Source: Sphingosinicella sp. CPCC 101087 (GTDB taxonomy: Bacteria > Pseudomonadota > Alphaproteobacteria > Sphingomonadales > Sphingomonadaceae). Taken from it: DNA of 64,000 nt. The translations under genes were made by a program, and so were the position numbers. The DNA is taken from NCBI RefSeq assembly GCF_004151485.1, contig NZ_SBFF01000010.1:62352-126351 (forward strand), read 5' to 3'. The notes beneath the pieces were generated by a model that did no database searches, was not told where the DNA came from, and was given only the letters and a program-made list of their open reading frames with translations. Shown one piece after another: positions 50,678 to 59,895 of the stretch. Position 1 is the stretch's first letter. Every line of letters begins with the position of its first letter.

Positions 50678-51298
50678 CTAGCCCCCAGCCTCGGTCAGCA
50701 GCCTCGCTGCGCGCTCGCTTTCCCAATCGGCCATGCCGGTCATTCGCCAGACCTCGACGCCCTGCGCGTCGTAGAGGATGGTGGTCGGCAGCGTGTCGAT
50801 GCGCAGTGACGTCATGAAGTCGAGGTCGGCATCGAGATAGGGCTCGAGCCGGCCGAAGTCGCGCTCGGCGAAGAAGTCGGTGACCTTCTGGCGGCCGGCC
50901 ATGTCCTGGCTGAGCGCAAGCACCGTGAGTCGATCGTCTTCGCGCTTCGCCAGCGCATCCAGTGACGGCATCTCTACCACGCACGGCCCGCACCAGGTCG
51001 CCCACAGGTTGACCAGCACCGGCCGCCCTCGAAAATCGGCGAGCCGCGCCGGCCGGCCGTGCGGGTCCTCGAAGGTGACGTCGGGCGCCGGGGTGCCGCG
51101 ATGGGAGCGGTCGAGACGCCCGGTCGGATAGGCCGCCGCGGCCGCGGCACCGTTCGCCGCAGTCGGCATCGCTTGTCGCGGATCCGACGCGGAGGCCTGC
51201 TCGGGCTCGCCTTGCGGCGCCCCGGCCTTTTGCCTATCGCATCCGGCCAGCGCGGGAGCCAGAGCCAGGCCGAGGAGAAGGGCGATAACGAGCCGCAC
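50678..51298 (-). CDS. TlpA-family thioredoxin-like lipoprotein
   Basis: Periplasmic thiol-disulfide protein anchored as a lipoprotein (lipobox ALAGC, Cys20), 206 residues. The thioredoxin fold carries WCGPC (C103, C106) and the cis-Pro in [11 protein letters not shown]. TlpA proteins act in cytochrome c or Cu centre maturation; the client is not indicated here. The start is only 19 bp from the divergent argH start, and its stop is 3 bp from the convergent DMT transporter. Confidence 0.88.
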   Translation of the reverse strand: MRLVIALLLGLALAPALAGCDRQKAGAPQGEPEQASASDPRQAMPTAANGAAAAAAYPTGRLDRSHRGTPAPDVTFEDPHGRPARLADFRGRPVLVNLWATWCGPCVVEMPSLDALAKREDDRLTVLALSQDMAGRQKVTDFFAERDFGRLEPYLDADLDFMTSLRIDTLPTTILYDAQGVEVWRMTGMADWESERAARLLTEAGG

Positions 51299-51317
51299 GG
51301 ATCAGGACTCCAACGCG

Positions 51318-52694
51318 ATGTGGGGTGGGCGCTTCGCCGAGGGCCCCTCGGCACTGATGCGCGAGATAAATGCCTCCATCTCCTTCGACAAGCGCTTGTG
51401 GCGCCAGGACATCGCCGCCTCGCGCGCCCATGTCGCCATGCTCGCCGCCCGGGGAATCGTCGGCCAGGCCGATACGGACGCGATCGAGGAGGGCCTCGAC
51501 CGGGTCGCCGACGAATATGAATCGGGAGGCGTGCCGGAGGATCCGGCGCTCGAGGACATCCACATGCATGTCGAGCACCGCCTCGCCGAACTGATCGGCC
51601 CCGCGGCGGGGCGACTGCATACCGCCAGATCGCGCAATGACCAGGTCGCCACGGACTTCAGGCTCTGGGTCCGCGACGCGATCGACGAGATCGATCTTCG
51701 TCTCGAGGCGCTGCAGCGTACGCTCGTCGCAACCGCCGAAGACCATGTCGACGCGGTGATGCCCGGCTTCACCCACCTCCAGGTCGCCCAGCCGGTGACG
51801 CTCGGCCACCACCTGATGGCCTATTACGAGATGCTGAAGCGGGACCGCTCGCGCTTCGCCGATGCGCGCACGCGGATGAACGAATGCCCGCTGGGCTCGG
51901 CTGCGCTCGCCGGTACCTCCTTCCCGCTCGACAGGGAGGCAGTGGCGCTCGCGCTCGGCTTCGACCGGCCTACCGCCAATTCACTGGACTCGGTGTCCGA
52001 TCGCGACTTCGCACTCGATTATCTGATGGCGGCGACCCAATGCGCCCTGCATCTGTCGAGGCTGGCCGAGGAGTTCATCCTGTGGGCGAGCCAGCCGTTC
52101 GGCTTCGTCGCCTTGTCGGACGCTTTCTCGACCGGCTCGTCGATCATGCCGCAGAAGCGCAATCCCGACGCCGCCGAGTTGGTTCGCGGCCATTCGGGCC
52201 GAATCCTCGGCGCGATGACCGCGCTGCTGGTCGTGATGAAGGGGCTTCCGCTCGCTTATTCGAAGGACATGCAGGACGACAAGGAGCCGGTGTTCGAGGC
52301 CCACGACCTGTTGAACGTCTCGCTCGCAGCCATGGCCGGAATGGTCGAGACCAGCACGTTCAACATCGACCGAATGCGGGCCGCCGCCGCGGCGGGGCAT
52401 TCCACGGCGACCGACCTGGCCGACTGGCTGGTGCGCGAGGCCGGCCTGCCGTTTCGGGAGGCGCACCATGTCACAGGGCGGGTCGTGCGGCTCGCCGACG
52501 AGCGCGGCGTCGGTCTGTGGGACCTGCCGCTGGACTCGCTTCGCGAGATTGACGGACGAATCGGCGCCGGCGTTTTCGATGTGCTTTCGCTCGATGCCTC
52601 GGTTAAGAGCCGGACCAGCTTCGGCGGCACCGCTCCGGCGGCCGTCAGGAAGCGGATCGAAGCGGCGCGGAAGGCATTGGGGATGAAGGCATGA
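51318..52694 (+). CDS. argH: Argininosuccinate lyase
   Basis: Last step of arginine synthesis, releasing fumarate. It has 458 residues with N-terminal [31 protein letters not shown]-type segment [17 protein letters not shown] and the signature [12 protein letters not shown] (about residues 273-284) with catalytic Ser. AGGA lies 12 bases before the ATG. Coupled (ATGA) to the small lipoprotein gene downstream. Confidence 0.96.
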   Translation: MWGGRFAEGPSALMREINASISFDKRLWRQDIAASRAHVAMLAARGIVGQADTDAIEEGLDRVADEYESGGVPEDPALEDIHMHVEHRLAELIGPAAGRLHTARSRNDQVATDFRLWVRDAIDEIDLRLEALQRTLVATAEDHVDAVMPGFTHLQVAQPVTLGHHLMAYYEMLKRDRSRFADARTRMNECPLGSAALAGTSFPLDREAVALALGFDRPTANSLDSVSDRDFALDYLMAATQCALHLSRLAEEFILWASQPFGFVALSDAFSTGSSIMPQKRNPDAAELVRGHSGRILGAMTALLVVMKGLPLAYSKDMQDDKEPVFEAHDLLNVSLAAMAGMVETSTFNIDRMRAAAAAGHSTATDLADWLVREAGLPFREAHHVTGRVVRLADERGVGLWDLPLDSLREIDGRIGAGVFDVLSLDASVKSRTSFGGTAPAAVRKRIEAARKALGMKA

Positions 52695-52981
52695 CGCGTT
52701 TTGCCTTTCTCCTTCCGGCGGCGTTGCTGGGCGCCTGTGGTTTGCGCGAGCCGCTCGAGCCCCCTCCGGGGGCAGCCATGCCGCCCGCCCCCGCCGCGGC
52801 GCGGCGTGCCCCGACCACCGAGGAATTGCTGACGCCGCCGCCCATCGCGCGGCCGGAACGCGTCGACGAGTTGCTGCGCCGCTCGGAGGAGCGCGAGGAG
52901 GATCGTTTCGACCTGCCGCCGCCAGACGTCCCGCCCGGCGCGGACCCGGTAGACCCCAAAGGAGATGATGAGCCCGAATGA
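52691..52981 (+). CDS. LptM-like small lipoprotein
   Basis: A 96-residue lipoprotein with lipobox LLGAC (Cys16) followed by [11 protein letters not shown], matching the LptM/YifL pattern C-G-x-K-G-P-L-x-x-P. LptM assists assembly of the LptDE lipopolysaccharide translocon, and its gene commonly follows argH, as here. The remainder is Pro- and acid-rich and probably disordered. It overlaps argH and galU on both sides (ATGA). Confidence 0.7.
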   Translation: MTRFAFLLPAALLGACGLREPLEPPPGAAMPPAPAAARRAPTTEELLTPPPIARPERVDELLRRSEEREEDRFDLPPPDVPPGADPVDPKGDDEPE

Positions 52982-53841
52982 AACCTGTCCGCAAGGCCGT
53001 CTTTCCCGTCGCGGGCCTCGGCACCCGCTTCCTGCCCGCCACCAAAGCGATCCCCAAGGAGATGCTGACGGTCGTCGACCGGCCGCTGATCCAATATGCG
53101 GTCGAGGAGGCGCGCGAGGCGGGAATCGAGCAGATGATCTTCGTCACGGGTCGCGGCAAGGACGCGCTCGAGGATCATTTCGACATCGCCTATGAGCTCG
53201 AGGCGGTAATGAAGGGACGCGGCAAGCCGCTCGACGCGCTCGTCGGCACCCGCTTCCCGCCCGGTGCGATCGTGTCGGTCCGCCAGCAGGAACCGCTGGG
53301 GCTTGGCCACGCCGTCTGGTGCGCGCGAGAGATTGTCGGCGACGAGCCGTTCGCGGTCCTGCTGCCGGACGACCTGATGGTCGGGCGGCCCGGCTGCCTC
53401 GCCCAAATGGTTTCGGCCTATGACAAGGTGGGCGGGAATATCGTCTGTGCCCAGGAAGTCGCGCCCGAGCGCACCGCAAGCTACGGGATCATCACGCCCG
53501 GAAGCCGCGACGGCCGTCTCACCGAGGTGAAAGGGCTGGTCGAGAAGCCGAAGCCCGAGGAGGCGCCCTCTAATCTGGGCGTGGTGGGGCGCTACATTCT
53601 CCAGCCGGAGATCATGGAGGTCCTCGCCAACATTGGAAAGGGCGCAGGCGGAGAGATCCAGCTTACGGACGGAATGGCGGCCCTGATCGGGCGACAGCCC
53701 TTCCACGGAGTGACGTTCGACGGCGACCGCCACGACTGCGGCGACAAGACCGGCTTCGTCATCGCCAACCTCGCTCTGGCGTTGCGCCGCGACGACGTGG
53801 CACCGGCGGTGCGCGCCTTCCTAGCGGAGATAGAGGGTTGA
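52978..53841 (+). CDS. galU: UTP--glucose-1-phosphate uridylyltransferase
   Basis: Makes UDP-glucose for cell-surface polysaccharides and lipids. It has 287 residues with the nucleotide-binding AVFPVAGLGTRFLPATKAIPKEMLTVVDRP, QQEPLGLGHAVWCAR, LLPDDLMVG and the late VEKPKPEEAPSNLGVVGRYIL. Complete. The arg-lptM-galU coupling is by ATGA overlaps; the functional link is unclear. Confidence 0.96.
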   Translation: MKPVRKAVFPVAGLGTRFLPATKAIPKEMLTVVDRPLIQYAVEEAREAGIEQMIFVTGRGKDALEDHFDIAYELEAVMKGRGKPLDALVGTRFPPGAIVSVRQQEPLGLGHAVWCAREIVGDEPFAVLLPDDLMVGRPGCLAQMVSAYDKVGGNIVCAQEVAPERTASYGIITPGSRDGRLTEVKGLVEKPKPEEAPSNLGVVGRYILQPEIMEVLANIGKGAGGEIQLTDGMAALIGRQPFHGVTFDGDRHDCGDKTGFVIANLALALRRDDVAPAVRAFLAEIEG

Positions 53842-53848
53842 AACACTG

Positions 53849-54802
53849 ATGGAGGGCGGCTTTCTCGCCGAAGGCGGCCGCGTCCGCCGACTCGGCGTGG
53901 AGGAGGCCGCCGCCTATCGCGGTCCCGGATTCCTCTGGCTCCACCTCGAAGCTCGCGGCGAGAGCGATCTCGCCTTGCTCAGGACGCATACCGAGATGCC
54001 GCCCGTGGCGGCCAGCGCACTCGCGGCGACCGAGACTCGTCCGCGTTGCGACAGGCTGGGCCAGGGCGCGATCCTCAACCTTCGCGGTCCGGGCGAGCTG
54101 GTGCCGGGCGATTCCGACCGGCTGGTTTCGATCCGCTTCTGGGTGGCCGACCACAAGGTGACGTCGTTGAGCCGCCGCCGCCTTGGCGCGACCGCCCGCG
54201 TGGTCGACAAGATGGAGTCGGGCCGCATCCACGATGCCGGCGACCTGGTTGCGGCTTTCTCCCATGCGATCAGCACCGAGCTCGACCCTCAGGTCGCGGC
54301 GCTCGGTGACACGCTCGACGACGTGGAGACCGAACTCGAGCCCAGGAACCTGTATCGCCTGCGCCGGACGATTACGTCGGTTCGTTCGGAGGCGATCGGC
54401 TTCCGGCGCTTCGTCGCGCCCGACCGGGATGCGCTTCGAACGTTGGTAGACCTCAATTTCAGCTGGCTCGCCGACGACGATCGCGTGCACATCGTGGAGG
54501 CGGCGGACCGCTTCGCCCGAATGGCGGAGGAACTGGAGGCGGTACGCGAGCGCGCGGCCCTGCTTCACGAGCAGATCACCGATCTGCGCGCCGAGCAGGT
54601 CGACCAGCGCGCCCTCTACATTGCCGTCGTCGCTTTCATCTTCCTGCCGTTGACCTTCATCACCGGCCTGCTCGGCATGAATGTCGAAGGCATACCCTAT
54701 AAGGATGAGCCTTGGGCCTTCTGGGGTGTCGTCGCTTTCTGCGTGCTGATCGGCCTCTTCGTGCTCGGATGGTTCGTCAGGAGGCAATGGCTGAGGCGCT
54801 GA
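53849..54802 (+). CDS. zntB: CorA/ZntB-family divalent-cation transporter
   Basis: Pentameric cation channel-like transporter of 317 residues. A long cytoplasmic N-domain includes the helical ALGDTLDDVETELEPRNLYRLRRTITSVR; two C-terminal helices (~253-275 and ~290-312) flank the signature GMN (~residue 275) within GLLGMNVEGIP. The ZntB group rather than CorA is suggested by the sequence; Zn or other metal not certain. It begins 7 bp after galU. Confidence 0.87.
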   Translation: MEGGFLAEGGRVRRLGVEEAAAYRGPGFLWLHLEARGESDLALLRTHTEMPPVAASALAATETRPRCDRLGQGAILNLRGPGELVPGDSDRLVSIRFWVADHKVTSLSRRRLGATARVVDKMESGRIHDAGDLVAAFSHAISTELDPQVAALGDTLDDVETELEPRNLYRLRRTITSVRSEAIGFRRFVAPDRDALRTLVDLNFSWLADDDRVHIVEAADRFARMAEELEAVRERAALLHEQITDLRAEQVDQRALYIAVVAFIFLPLTFITGLLGMNVEGIPYKDEPWAFWGVVAFCVLIGLFVLGWFVRRQWLRR

Positions 54803-55077
54803 ACGGTCGGCTCGATTGCTTCCTGTGCGGCCGTCCACTGGGCCGCCGCATCGAGTGGCATCATCCGGTGCCCAAGAGCCGCGGTGGACGCGAGACGCAG
54901 CCGGTTCACCCCATCTGCCATCGGACCATTCATGCGGTTCTGACCAATAGAGAGCTGGCGGCCCTTTATTCCCATCCGGCAGCGCTCCGGGGTCATCCAA
55001 AGATTGCCCGGTTCATCGACTGGGTGAGCGACAAGCCGCCCGACTTCCACGCCCCGACGCGCCGGCGCCGGCCCTGA
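54787..55077 (+). CDS. Small HNH endonuclease-like protein
   Basis: A 96-residue HNH protein: zinc pair CFLC (C11, C14), core RIEWHHPVPKSRGG with His25/His26, and the second zinc/His part HPICHRTIHA (C44, H49). Length is minimal for an HNH domain, without extra DNA-binding segments. It overlaps the end of the CorA-like gene by 16 bp. Role unknown: orphan nuclease, repair or phage-related. Confidence 0.8.
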   Translation: MAEALNGRLDCFLCGRPLGRRIEWHHPVPKSRGGRETQPVHPICHRTIHAVLTNRELAALYSHPAALRGHPKIARFIDWVSDKPPDFHAPTRRRRP

Positions 55078-55135
55078 CCGCCAATGGCGGGTCCTCAAGT
55101 TCTTAGCGGCTCGGCGAGATGCCGCCTCCTTGGCC

Positions 55136-55702
55136 TCAGGCGTCCAGCTCGATGTCCCAGTAAAGATAATCGCGCCAGCTGTCGTGGAGGTAGTTGGGCG
55201 GAAAGCTCCGTCCATGCTCCTGAAGGTGCCAGCTGGTCGGCCGGAACGGGCGCCGGCGCAGCGTCATGTGCGCCTCTTTCGGCGTACGCCCGCCTTTGCG
55301 CAGATTGCAGGGCGCGCAGGCGGTGGCGACATTCTCCCAGGTCGTCCGCCCGCCTTGGGCGCGGGGAGTGACATGGTCGAAGGTGAGCTCGCGCGGATCG
55401 CCGCAATATTGGCAAGCGAAGCGGTCACGCAGGAACAGGTTGAACCGGGTGAAGGCGGGATATTCGGACGGCCGCACATATTGCCGGAGCGCGATCACCG
55501 ACGGCAGGCTCATCTCGAAGCTCGGGCTGTGCACCTTGCGCTCATATTGCGCGACGATGTCGACGCGCTCGAGGAATACCGCCTTGACCGCGGTCTGCCA
55601 CGGCCACAGGCTGAGCGGATAGTAGCTGAGCGGCGTATAGTCGGCGTTCAGCACCAGAGCGGGGCAGCTCTCGGGATGCCGGAGAAGATCGGGATGGTAC
55701 AA
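55136..55702 (-). CDS. HNH endonuclease family protein
   Basis: A 188-residue HNH protein widely conserved in alphaproteobacteria. Zinc cysteines are CQYC (C97, C100) and CAPC (C129, C132), around the core LTFDHVTPRAQGG. The N-terminal half (LVLNADYTPLSYYPLSLWPWQ) is characteristic of this family and of unknown role. TTG start with GGAG 11 bases upstream; a TGA lies two codons before it. Convergent with the small HNH gene. Confidence 0.88.
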   Translation of the reverse strand: MYHPDLLRHPESCPALVLNADYTPLSYYPLSLWPWQTAVKAVFLERVDIVAQYERKVHSPSFEMSLPSVIALRQYVRPSEYPAFTRFNLFLRDRFACQYCGDPRELTFDHVTPRAQGGRTTWENVATACAPCNLRKGGRTPKEAHMTLRRRPFRPTSWHLQEHGRSFPPNYLHDSWRDYLYWDIELDA

Positions 55703-55723
55703 GGCTCAACCAGCTCCGTCTTA

Positions 55724-55737
55724 TGGAGTAGACTCCA
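55724..55737. promoter_or_regulatory. 14-bp palindrome upstream of HNH gene
   Basis: TGGAGT-AG-ACTCCA, 22 bp before the TTG start of the HNH gene. Could be an operator or an mRNA hairpin near its ribosome site. Function unknown. Confidence 0.3.
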
Positions 55738-55848
55738 CAAAACGCCGCCCTCGAAGCCTGTCGCACTCAGAACGAGGGAGAAATCGGGCGTCTCGCCGTC
55801 TTCTCCTGTGTTCCGCCACGCCATGGCCGCTTCGCGTGACGCCGTCAT

Positions 55849-55863
55849 GACACCATAGGTGTC
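55849..55863. promoter_or_regulatory. 15-bp palindrome upstream of gluQ
   Basis: GACACC-ATA-GGTGTC is a perfect 6-bp dyad 36 bp before the gluQ start, in the divergent region shared with the HNH gene. Candidate operator; regulator unknown. Confidence 0.35.
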
Positions 55864-55899
55864 GACTCGCGGTCAACAGAAAAGGTCCTTGGGCCTGCG

Positions 55900-56772
55900 A
55901 TGATACCCGTAACCCGTTTCGCGCCGAGCCCGACCGGCCGGCTGCATCTCGGCCACGCCTGGTCGGCCTTGCTCGCCCATGACTTCGCTCGGCGACATGG
56001 CGGATCGTTCCTCCTGCGGATCGAGGACATCGACCCCGGCCGCGCCCGTGCCAGCCACGTCGATTCGATCCTCGAGGATCTGATCTGGCTCGGCCTCGAA
56101 TGGGATGGGGAGATCGTCTATCAGTCGGAGCGGCTCGATCTCTATGCCGAGGCGCTGGAGCGGTTGAAGGGCGGCGGTCTCGTTTACCCCTGTTTCTGCA
56201 CCCGTGCAGAGATCGCTGCCGAGGTCGCGGCCAGCGCAGCCGCACCGCATGGGGACGGGCCCCTCTATCCCGGGACCTGTCGGACCTTGGGCCCGGCGGA
56301 TCGGGAACATATGGCGGCCGAACGCCCACATGCCTGGCGCCTCGACGTCGGGGCGGCGCTCGCCTCCCTCGGCGGCTCGCCATTGACCTGGATCGATGCG
56401 GCGGCAGGCGAGTTGCCCGCGCGGCCGGAGGCATTCGGCGACGTCGTTCTGGCGCGCAAGGATGCGCCCGCCAGCTATCACCTCGCGGTCACCCTCGACG
56501 ATGCCGCACAGGGAATAAGCCACGTCGTCCGCGGAGTGGACCTGTTCGCCTGCACCCATGTCCACCGGCTGCTCCAGGCCTTGCTCGAACTGCCGACGCC
56601 GCATTATCACCATCATCCGCTGATCGTGGATGCCGAGGGACGACGGCTGGCCAAGCGCCACGGCGCTCCCACGCTCGCCGACCTGCGCAACGCTGGGGCC
56701 GACCCGGCCGAACTGGCCGCCCGGCTTCGTTCGGGGCGGATGCCGGCTGGATATTCCCTGGCCGATAACTAG
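55900..56772 (+). CDS. gluQ: Glutamyl-Q tRNA(Asp) synthetase
   Basis: Attaches glutamate to the queuosine at position 34 of tRNA(Asp). It has 290 residues: the catalytic half of GluRS without the anticodon domain. HIGH motif HLGH (16-19), RIEDIDPGRAR, the zinc site CFCT with a later YPGTC, and the KMSKS-type LAKRHG near residue 250 are present. The truncation relative to gltX defines the family. Confidence 0.93.
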   Translation: MIPVTRFAPSPTGRLHLGHAWSALLAHDFARRHGGSFLLRIEDIDPGRARASHVDSILEDLIWLGLEWDGEIVYQSERLDLYAEALERLKGGGLVYPCFCTRAEIAAEVAASAAAPHGDGPLYPGTCRTLGPADREHMAAERPHAWRLDVGAALASLGGSPLTWIDAAAGELPARPEAFGDVVLARKDAPASYHLAVTLDDAAQGISHVVRGVDLFACTHVHRLLQALLELPTPHYHHHPLIVDAEGRRLAKRHGAPTLADLRNAGADPAELAARLRSGRMPAGYSLADN

Positions 56773-56781
56773 ATAGGGCCG

Positions 56782-56979
56782 ATGGAAGTCTTGCTCATCA
56801 TCCTGCTCGTCCTGGCTGCGGGCGCCACTCTCTTCGTCCTGGTCAAGGGCGTCATCGGCATGGCCCAGCAGAAGGACATATCCGGCCGCCGCTCCCAGGA
56901 TCTGATGCGCAAGCGCGTCTTGTTCCAGGCGCTCGCCGTCCTGATCGCCGTCGTCCTGCTCCTGATGGCGAGCCAGTAA
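56782..56979 (+). CDS. Twin-transmembrane HIG1-domain protein
   Basis: A 65-residue protein with two membrane helices (about 3-25 and 44-63) joined by a basic loop QQKDISGRRSQDLMRKRVLFQ, the HIG1 signature. Eukaryotic relatives (Rcf1) bind cytochrome oxidase and bc1 complex; bacterial role is inferred. It sits between gluQ (9 bp upstream) and the adenosyltransferase gene. Confidence 0.82.
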   Translation: MEVLLIILLVLAAGATLFVLVKGVIGMAQQKDISGRRSQDLMRKRVLFQALAVLIAVVLLLMASQ

Positions 56980-56992
56980 GGTCGAGGCCAAA

Positions 56993-57565
56993 TTGGTCAG
57001 GCTGAACAAGATCTACACGCGCACCGGCGATGCCGGCGAGACCGGCCTTGTCGACGGCTCGCGGGTGTCCAAGGCTGATGCCCGGATGGCCGTGATCGGC
57101 GACGTCGACGAGGCCAACAGCGCGATCGGCGTGGCGCTGCTTCATGTAGAGGATGCCGGCGCGCGCTCCATGCTCGAGCGGATCCAGAACGAGCTGTTCG
57201 ATCTCGGCGCAGACCTGGCTAATCCGGGCGACGATTTCACCCCTTCGGAAATGGTACTGCGAATCGTGTCGCCTCAGATTGCCCGGCTGGAGGCGGAGAT
57301 AGATGCGATGAACGAAGGGCTGGAGCCACTTCGCAGCTTCATCCTGCCGGCCGGCCCGGGCGGTGCCGCTTCTCTCCACCTTGCTCGAGCCATCGTCCGC
57401 CGCGCCGAGCGCGCAGCCGTCGCCGCCGCTGGCACCGTTCCGCTCAACCCCCTCGCATTGACTTATCTCAACCGTCTTTCGGACCATTTGTTCGTACTCG
57501 CCCGCAAGCTCGCGGCGGCCGCGGGTGGCGAGCATTTGTGGCGCCCGGGGGCGACCCGCAGCTGA
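56993..57565 (+). CDS. Cob(I)alamin adenosyltransferase, PduO type
   Basis: Transfers adenosyl from ATP to cob(I)alamin to make coenzyme B12. It has 190 residues of the PduO family: KIYTRTGDAGETGLVDGSRVSK (ATP site), GDVDEANSAIG, FILPAGPGGAASLHLARAIVRRAER and LNRLSDHLFVLARK. TTG start with GAGG upstream. No other cobalamin gene lies nearby, so it is probably used for salvage or for B12-dependent enzymes elsewhere. Confidence 0.93.
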   Translation: MVRLNKIYTRTGDAGETGLVDGSRVSKADARMAVIGDVDEANSAIGVALLHVEDAGARSMLERIQNELFDLGADLANPGDDFTPSEMVLRIVSPQIARLEAEIDAMNEGLEPLRSFILPAGPGGAASLHLARAIVRRAERAAVAAAGTVPLNPLALTYLNRLSDHLFVLARKLAAAAGGEHLWRPGATRS

Positions 57566-57659
57566 GGCGAATTACGCTTCGGCGTCGATTGGGCGATGAA
57601 GGCAGGCACCCCGGCGATCTCTGTTTGTTCCGGTGCCCTGACCTGTGTTAGGAGCGGCT

Positions 57660-58916
57660 ATGGCGACCCACGCAACGAGCGGCATCCGAGGGATAGCCGA
57701 TGCTTATGCCGCGGCAAGGCGGTTGAGCGTCGACTTGGCATCCCCTTTGTCGGACGCCGATGCAACCATCCAGCCGATGCCCGATGCCTCGCCGGCCAAA
57801 TGGCACCTCGCCCATACGACCTGGTTTTTCGAAACGTTCCTGCTTCGCGACCATGTGCCGTGCTACCGGCCGTTCGACGAGCGCTGGGCCTATCTGTTCA
57901 ACTCCTATTATGAGGGGGAGGGCGAGCGCCAGCCCAGGCCTCGGCGAGGCATGCTGAGCCGGCCGTCGCTCGACGAAATCCGCGCCTATCGCGAGCATGT
58001 CGATGCGGCCCTGCTGGATGCGGTCGACGACCTGCCGGAGGGTCTGATCTCGCTCGGACTGCATCACGAGCAGCAGCATCAGGAATTGATGCTGATGGAC
58101 ATGCTGGCCGCGTTCGCCGAAAATCCGCTGCGGCCCGCTGTTTGGCCTCCGGCCTCGGCAACGTCCGCATCGGATACGCCCGAAGGCTTCGGCTGGGTCG
58201 AATGTGCGGGCGGGATCGTCGCTGTCGGCCATGATGGCGTCGGATTCGGATTCGATTGCGAAGGCCCCCGTCACGAGGTCCTCCTTCGTCCTTACGCTTT
58301 GGCCGATCGCCCGGTGACCAATGGGGAATGGCTCGGCTTCATCGAGGCCGGTGGCTATGACGATGCGGGGCACTGGCTGTCCGACGGGTGGGCCTGGGTC
58401 CGGGAGCTGTCCATTCGCGCACCGCTCTATTGGGTCCGGGAACAGAGCGGCTGGCTGCGCTTCGGCCTCGACGGAGCAAGGCCCGTGGATCCGGCCGAAC
58501 CGGTTACGCATATCTCCTATTACGAGGCGGACGCCTTTGCCCGTTGGGCGGGCGCACGGCTTCCGACGGAGCAGGAGTGGGAGAATGCGGCTGCGGCCGC
58601 CGATCCTCGGGCCGGGCACCAGCTCGACGAAGCCGGGCCCGCGCGGCCGCGTCCGACCGCAAATGGCGCAGGTCTCCGCGACCTGTTCGGCAATGTCTGG
58701 GAATGGACCGCGAGCGCCTTCCTTCCTTATCCGGGTTTCCGCCCGGCCGAAGGCACGGTCGGCGAATATAATGGAAAGTTCATGAGTTCGCAGATGGTGC
58801 TGCGCGGCGGAAGCTGTGCGACGCCGCGGGGCCATCTGCGAGCCAGCTACCGCAACTTCTTCTACCCGAATCAGCGCTGGATGTTCTCCGGCTTGAGGCT
58901 CGCAAAGGACCTGTGA
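57660..58916 (+). CDS. egtB: Ergothioneine biosynthesis sulfoxide synthase EgtB
   Basis: Non-haem iron enzyme joining a thiol to hercynine with O2. It has 418 residues: N-terminal DinB-like domain with iron His residues in WHLAH (near 50) and HHEQQHQE (near 135), then a C-terminal FGE-sulfatase domain (PVTNGEWLGFIEAGGY, RLPTEQEWENAA, LFGNVWEWTASAFLPYPGF, VLRGGSCATPRGHLRASYRNFFYP). TAGGAG precedes the ATG. egtD follows with TGATG overlap. No egtA, egtC or egtE is adjacent, so thiol donor choice (cysteine versus gamma-glutamylcysteine) is open. Confidence 0.93.
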   Translation: MATHATSGIRGIADAYAAARRLSVDLASPLSDADATIQPMPDASPAKWHLAHTTWFFETFLLRDHVPCYRPFDERWAYLFNSYYEGEGERQPRPRRGMLSRPSLDEIRAYREHVDAALLDAVDDLPEGLISLGLHHEQQHQELMLMDMLAAFAENPLRPAVWPPASATSASDTPEGFGWVECAGGIVAVGHDGVGFGFDCEGPRHEVLLRPYALADRPVTNGEWLGFIEAGGYDDAGHWLSDGWAWVRELSIRAPLYWVREQSGWLRFGLDGARPVDPAEPVTHISYYEADAFARWAGARLPTEQEWENAAAAADPRAGHQLDEAGPARPRPTANGAGLRDLFGNVWEWTASAFLPYPGFRPAEGTVGEYNGKFMSSQMVLRGGSCATPRGHLRASYRNFFYPNQRWMFSGLRLAKDL

Positions 58917-59881
58917 TGGATGCTGTCTCGACAATCACGAAGGTCGATCCCGCCTTCCGCGCCGACGTCCTCGCCGGTCTGGCCGCGCCGATCCGGGCAA
59001 TTCCGGCGCGCTGGTTCTACGACCGGCGGGGCTCGGAGCTGTTCGAGGAAATCACCCGCTTGCCCGAATATTATCCAACCCGCACCGAGACGGCCCTGCT
59101 GGAGCAATATAGCGGGGATGTGGCGGCGCTTGCCGGGACCGGCGATGCTGTCGTCGAACTCGGATCGGGCTCCTCGGCCAAGACTCCGATACTTCTTCGC
59201 GCCGTGGAGCCCTGCGCCTATGTGCCGATCGACATCAGCGGCGATTTCCTTCGCGACTCCGCCGAGGCGCTTCGGACGGAATTTCCCGGCCTTCCGATCC
59301 ATCCGGTCGAGGCCGATTTCATGCATTCGATCCCTATCCCCGAAGCGGTAGCGGACGCGCGCAAGCTCGGCTTCTTTCCAGGATCGACAGTCGGCAACAT
59401 GGTACCCGGCACCGCCGTGGACCTGCTGCGCCGGCTCAAGCAGTCCCTGGGCTGCGGCGCTTTCCTCCTCATAGGAATGGATCGGATCAAGGATATCGAA
59501 ACCCTGATCCGAGCCTATGATGATTCGGCCGGAATCACCGCACAGTTCAACCTGAACCTGCTTCATCGGATCAACGAAGAGTTGGACGGCGACATTCCCG
59601 TCCACCGCTTCCGCCACCGGGCCCGCTGGGATGAAGCCCATAGCCGGATCGAGATGCACCTGGAGGCGGTCGAGGATGTCGCCTTCACCGTTGGAGGCGA
59701 GCGTTTCTCGATGCGGGCGGGAGAGACCGTCCATACGGAGAATAGCCACAAATACGGCCCGCGCGATGCGCGGCTGCTGCTGCTTGCGTCGGGTTGGCGC
59801 GTCGTGCGGGAATGGACCGATCCGGCGGAAAGCTTCGCCATCCTCCTTGCCGAGGCCGAGCCGATCCGCTTCGCGCCCTGA
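58916..59881 (+). CDS. egtD: L-histidine N-alpha-methyltransferase EgtD
   Basis: Makes hercynine (trimethylhistidine) with three SAM molecules, the first step of ergothioneine synthesis. It has 321 residues: ARWFYDRRGSELFEEITRLPEYYPTRTE (by segments), SAM site VVELGSGSSAKT (~78-89), PGSTVGNM and C-terminal ENSHKYG. The ATG overlaps the egtB stop; GTG at 58913 is less likely. Together with egtB this forms a two-gene pathway unit. Confidence 0.94.
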   Translation: MDAVSTITKVDPAFRADVLAGLAAPIRAIPARWFYDRRGSELFEEITRLPEYYPTRTETALLEQYSGDVAALAGTGDAVVELGSGSSAKTPILLRAVEPCAYVPIDISGDFLRDSAEALRTEFPGLPIHPVEADFMHSIPIPEAVADARKLGFFPGSTVGNMVPGTAVDLLRRLKQSLGCGAFLLIGMDRIKDIETLIRAYDDSAGITAQFNLNLLHRINEELDGDIPVHRFRHRARWDEAHSRIEMHLEAVEDVAFTVGGERFSMRAGETVHTENSHKYGPRDARLLLLASGWRVVREWTDPAESFAILLAEAEPIRFAP

Positions 59882-59895
59882 CGGATCCCTCTACC

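Noticed and set aside
55648-55848. 66-residue minus-strand frame before the HNH gene
   Set aside because: It overlaps the HNH start in another frame, has no ribosome site and no similarity that I recognise; it was not strong enough to list as a gene.
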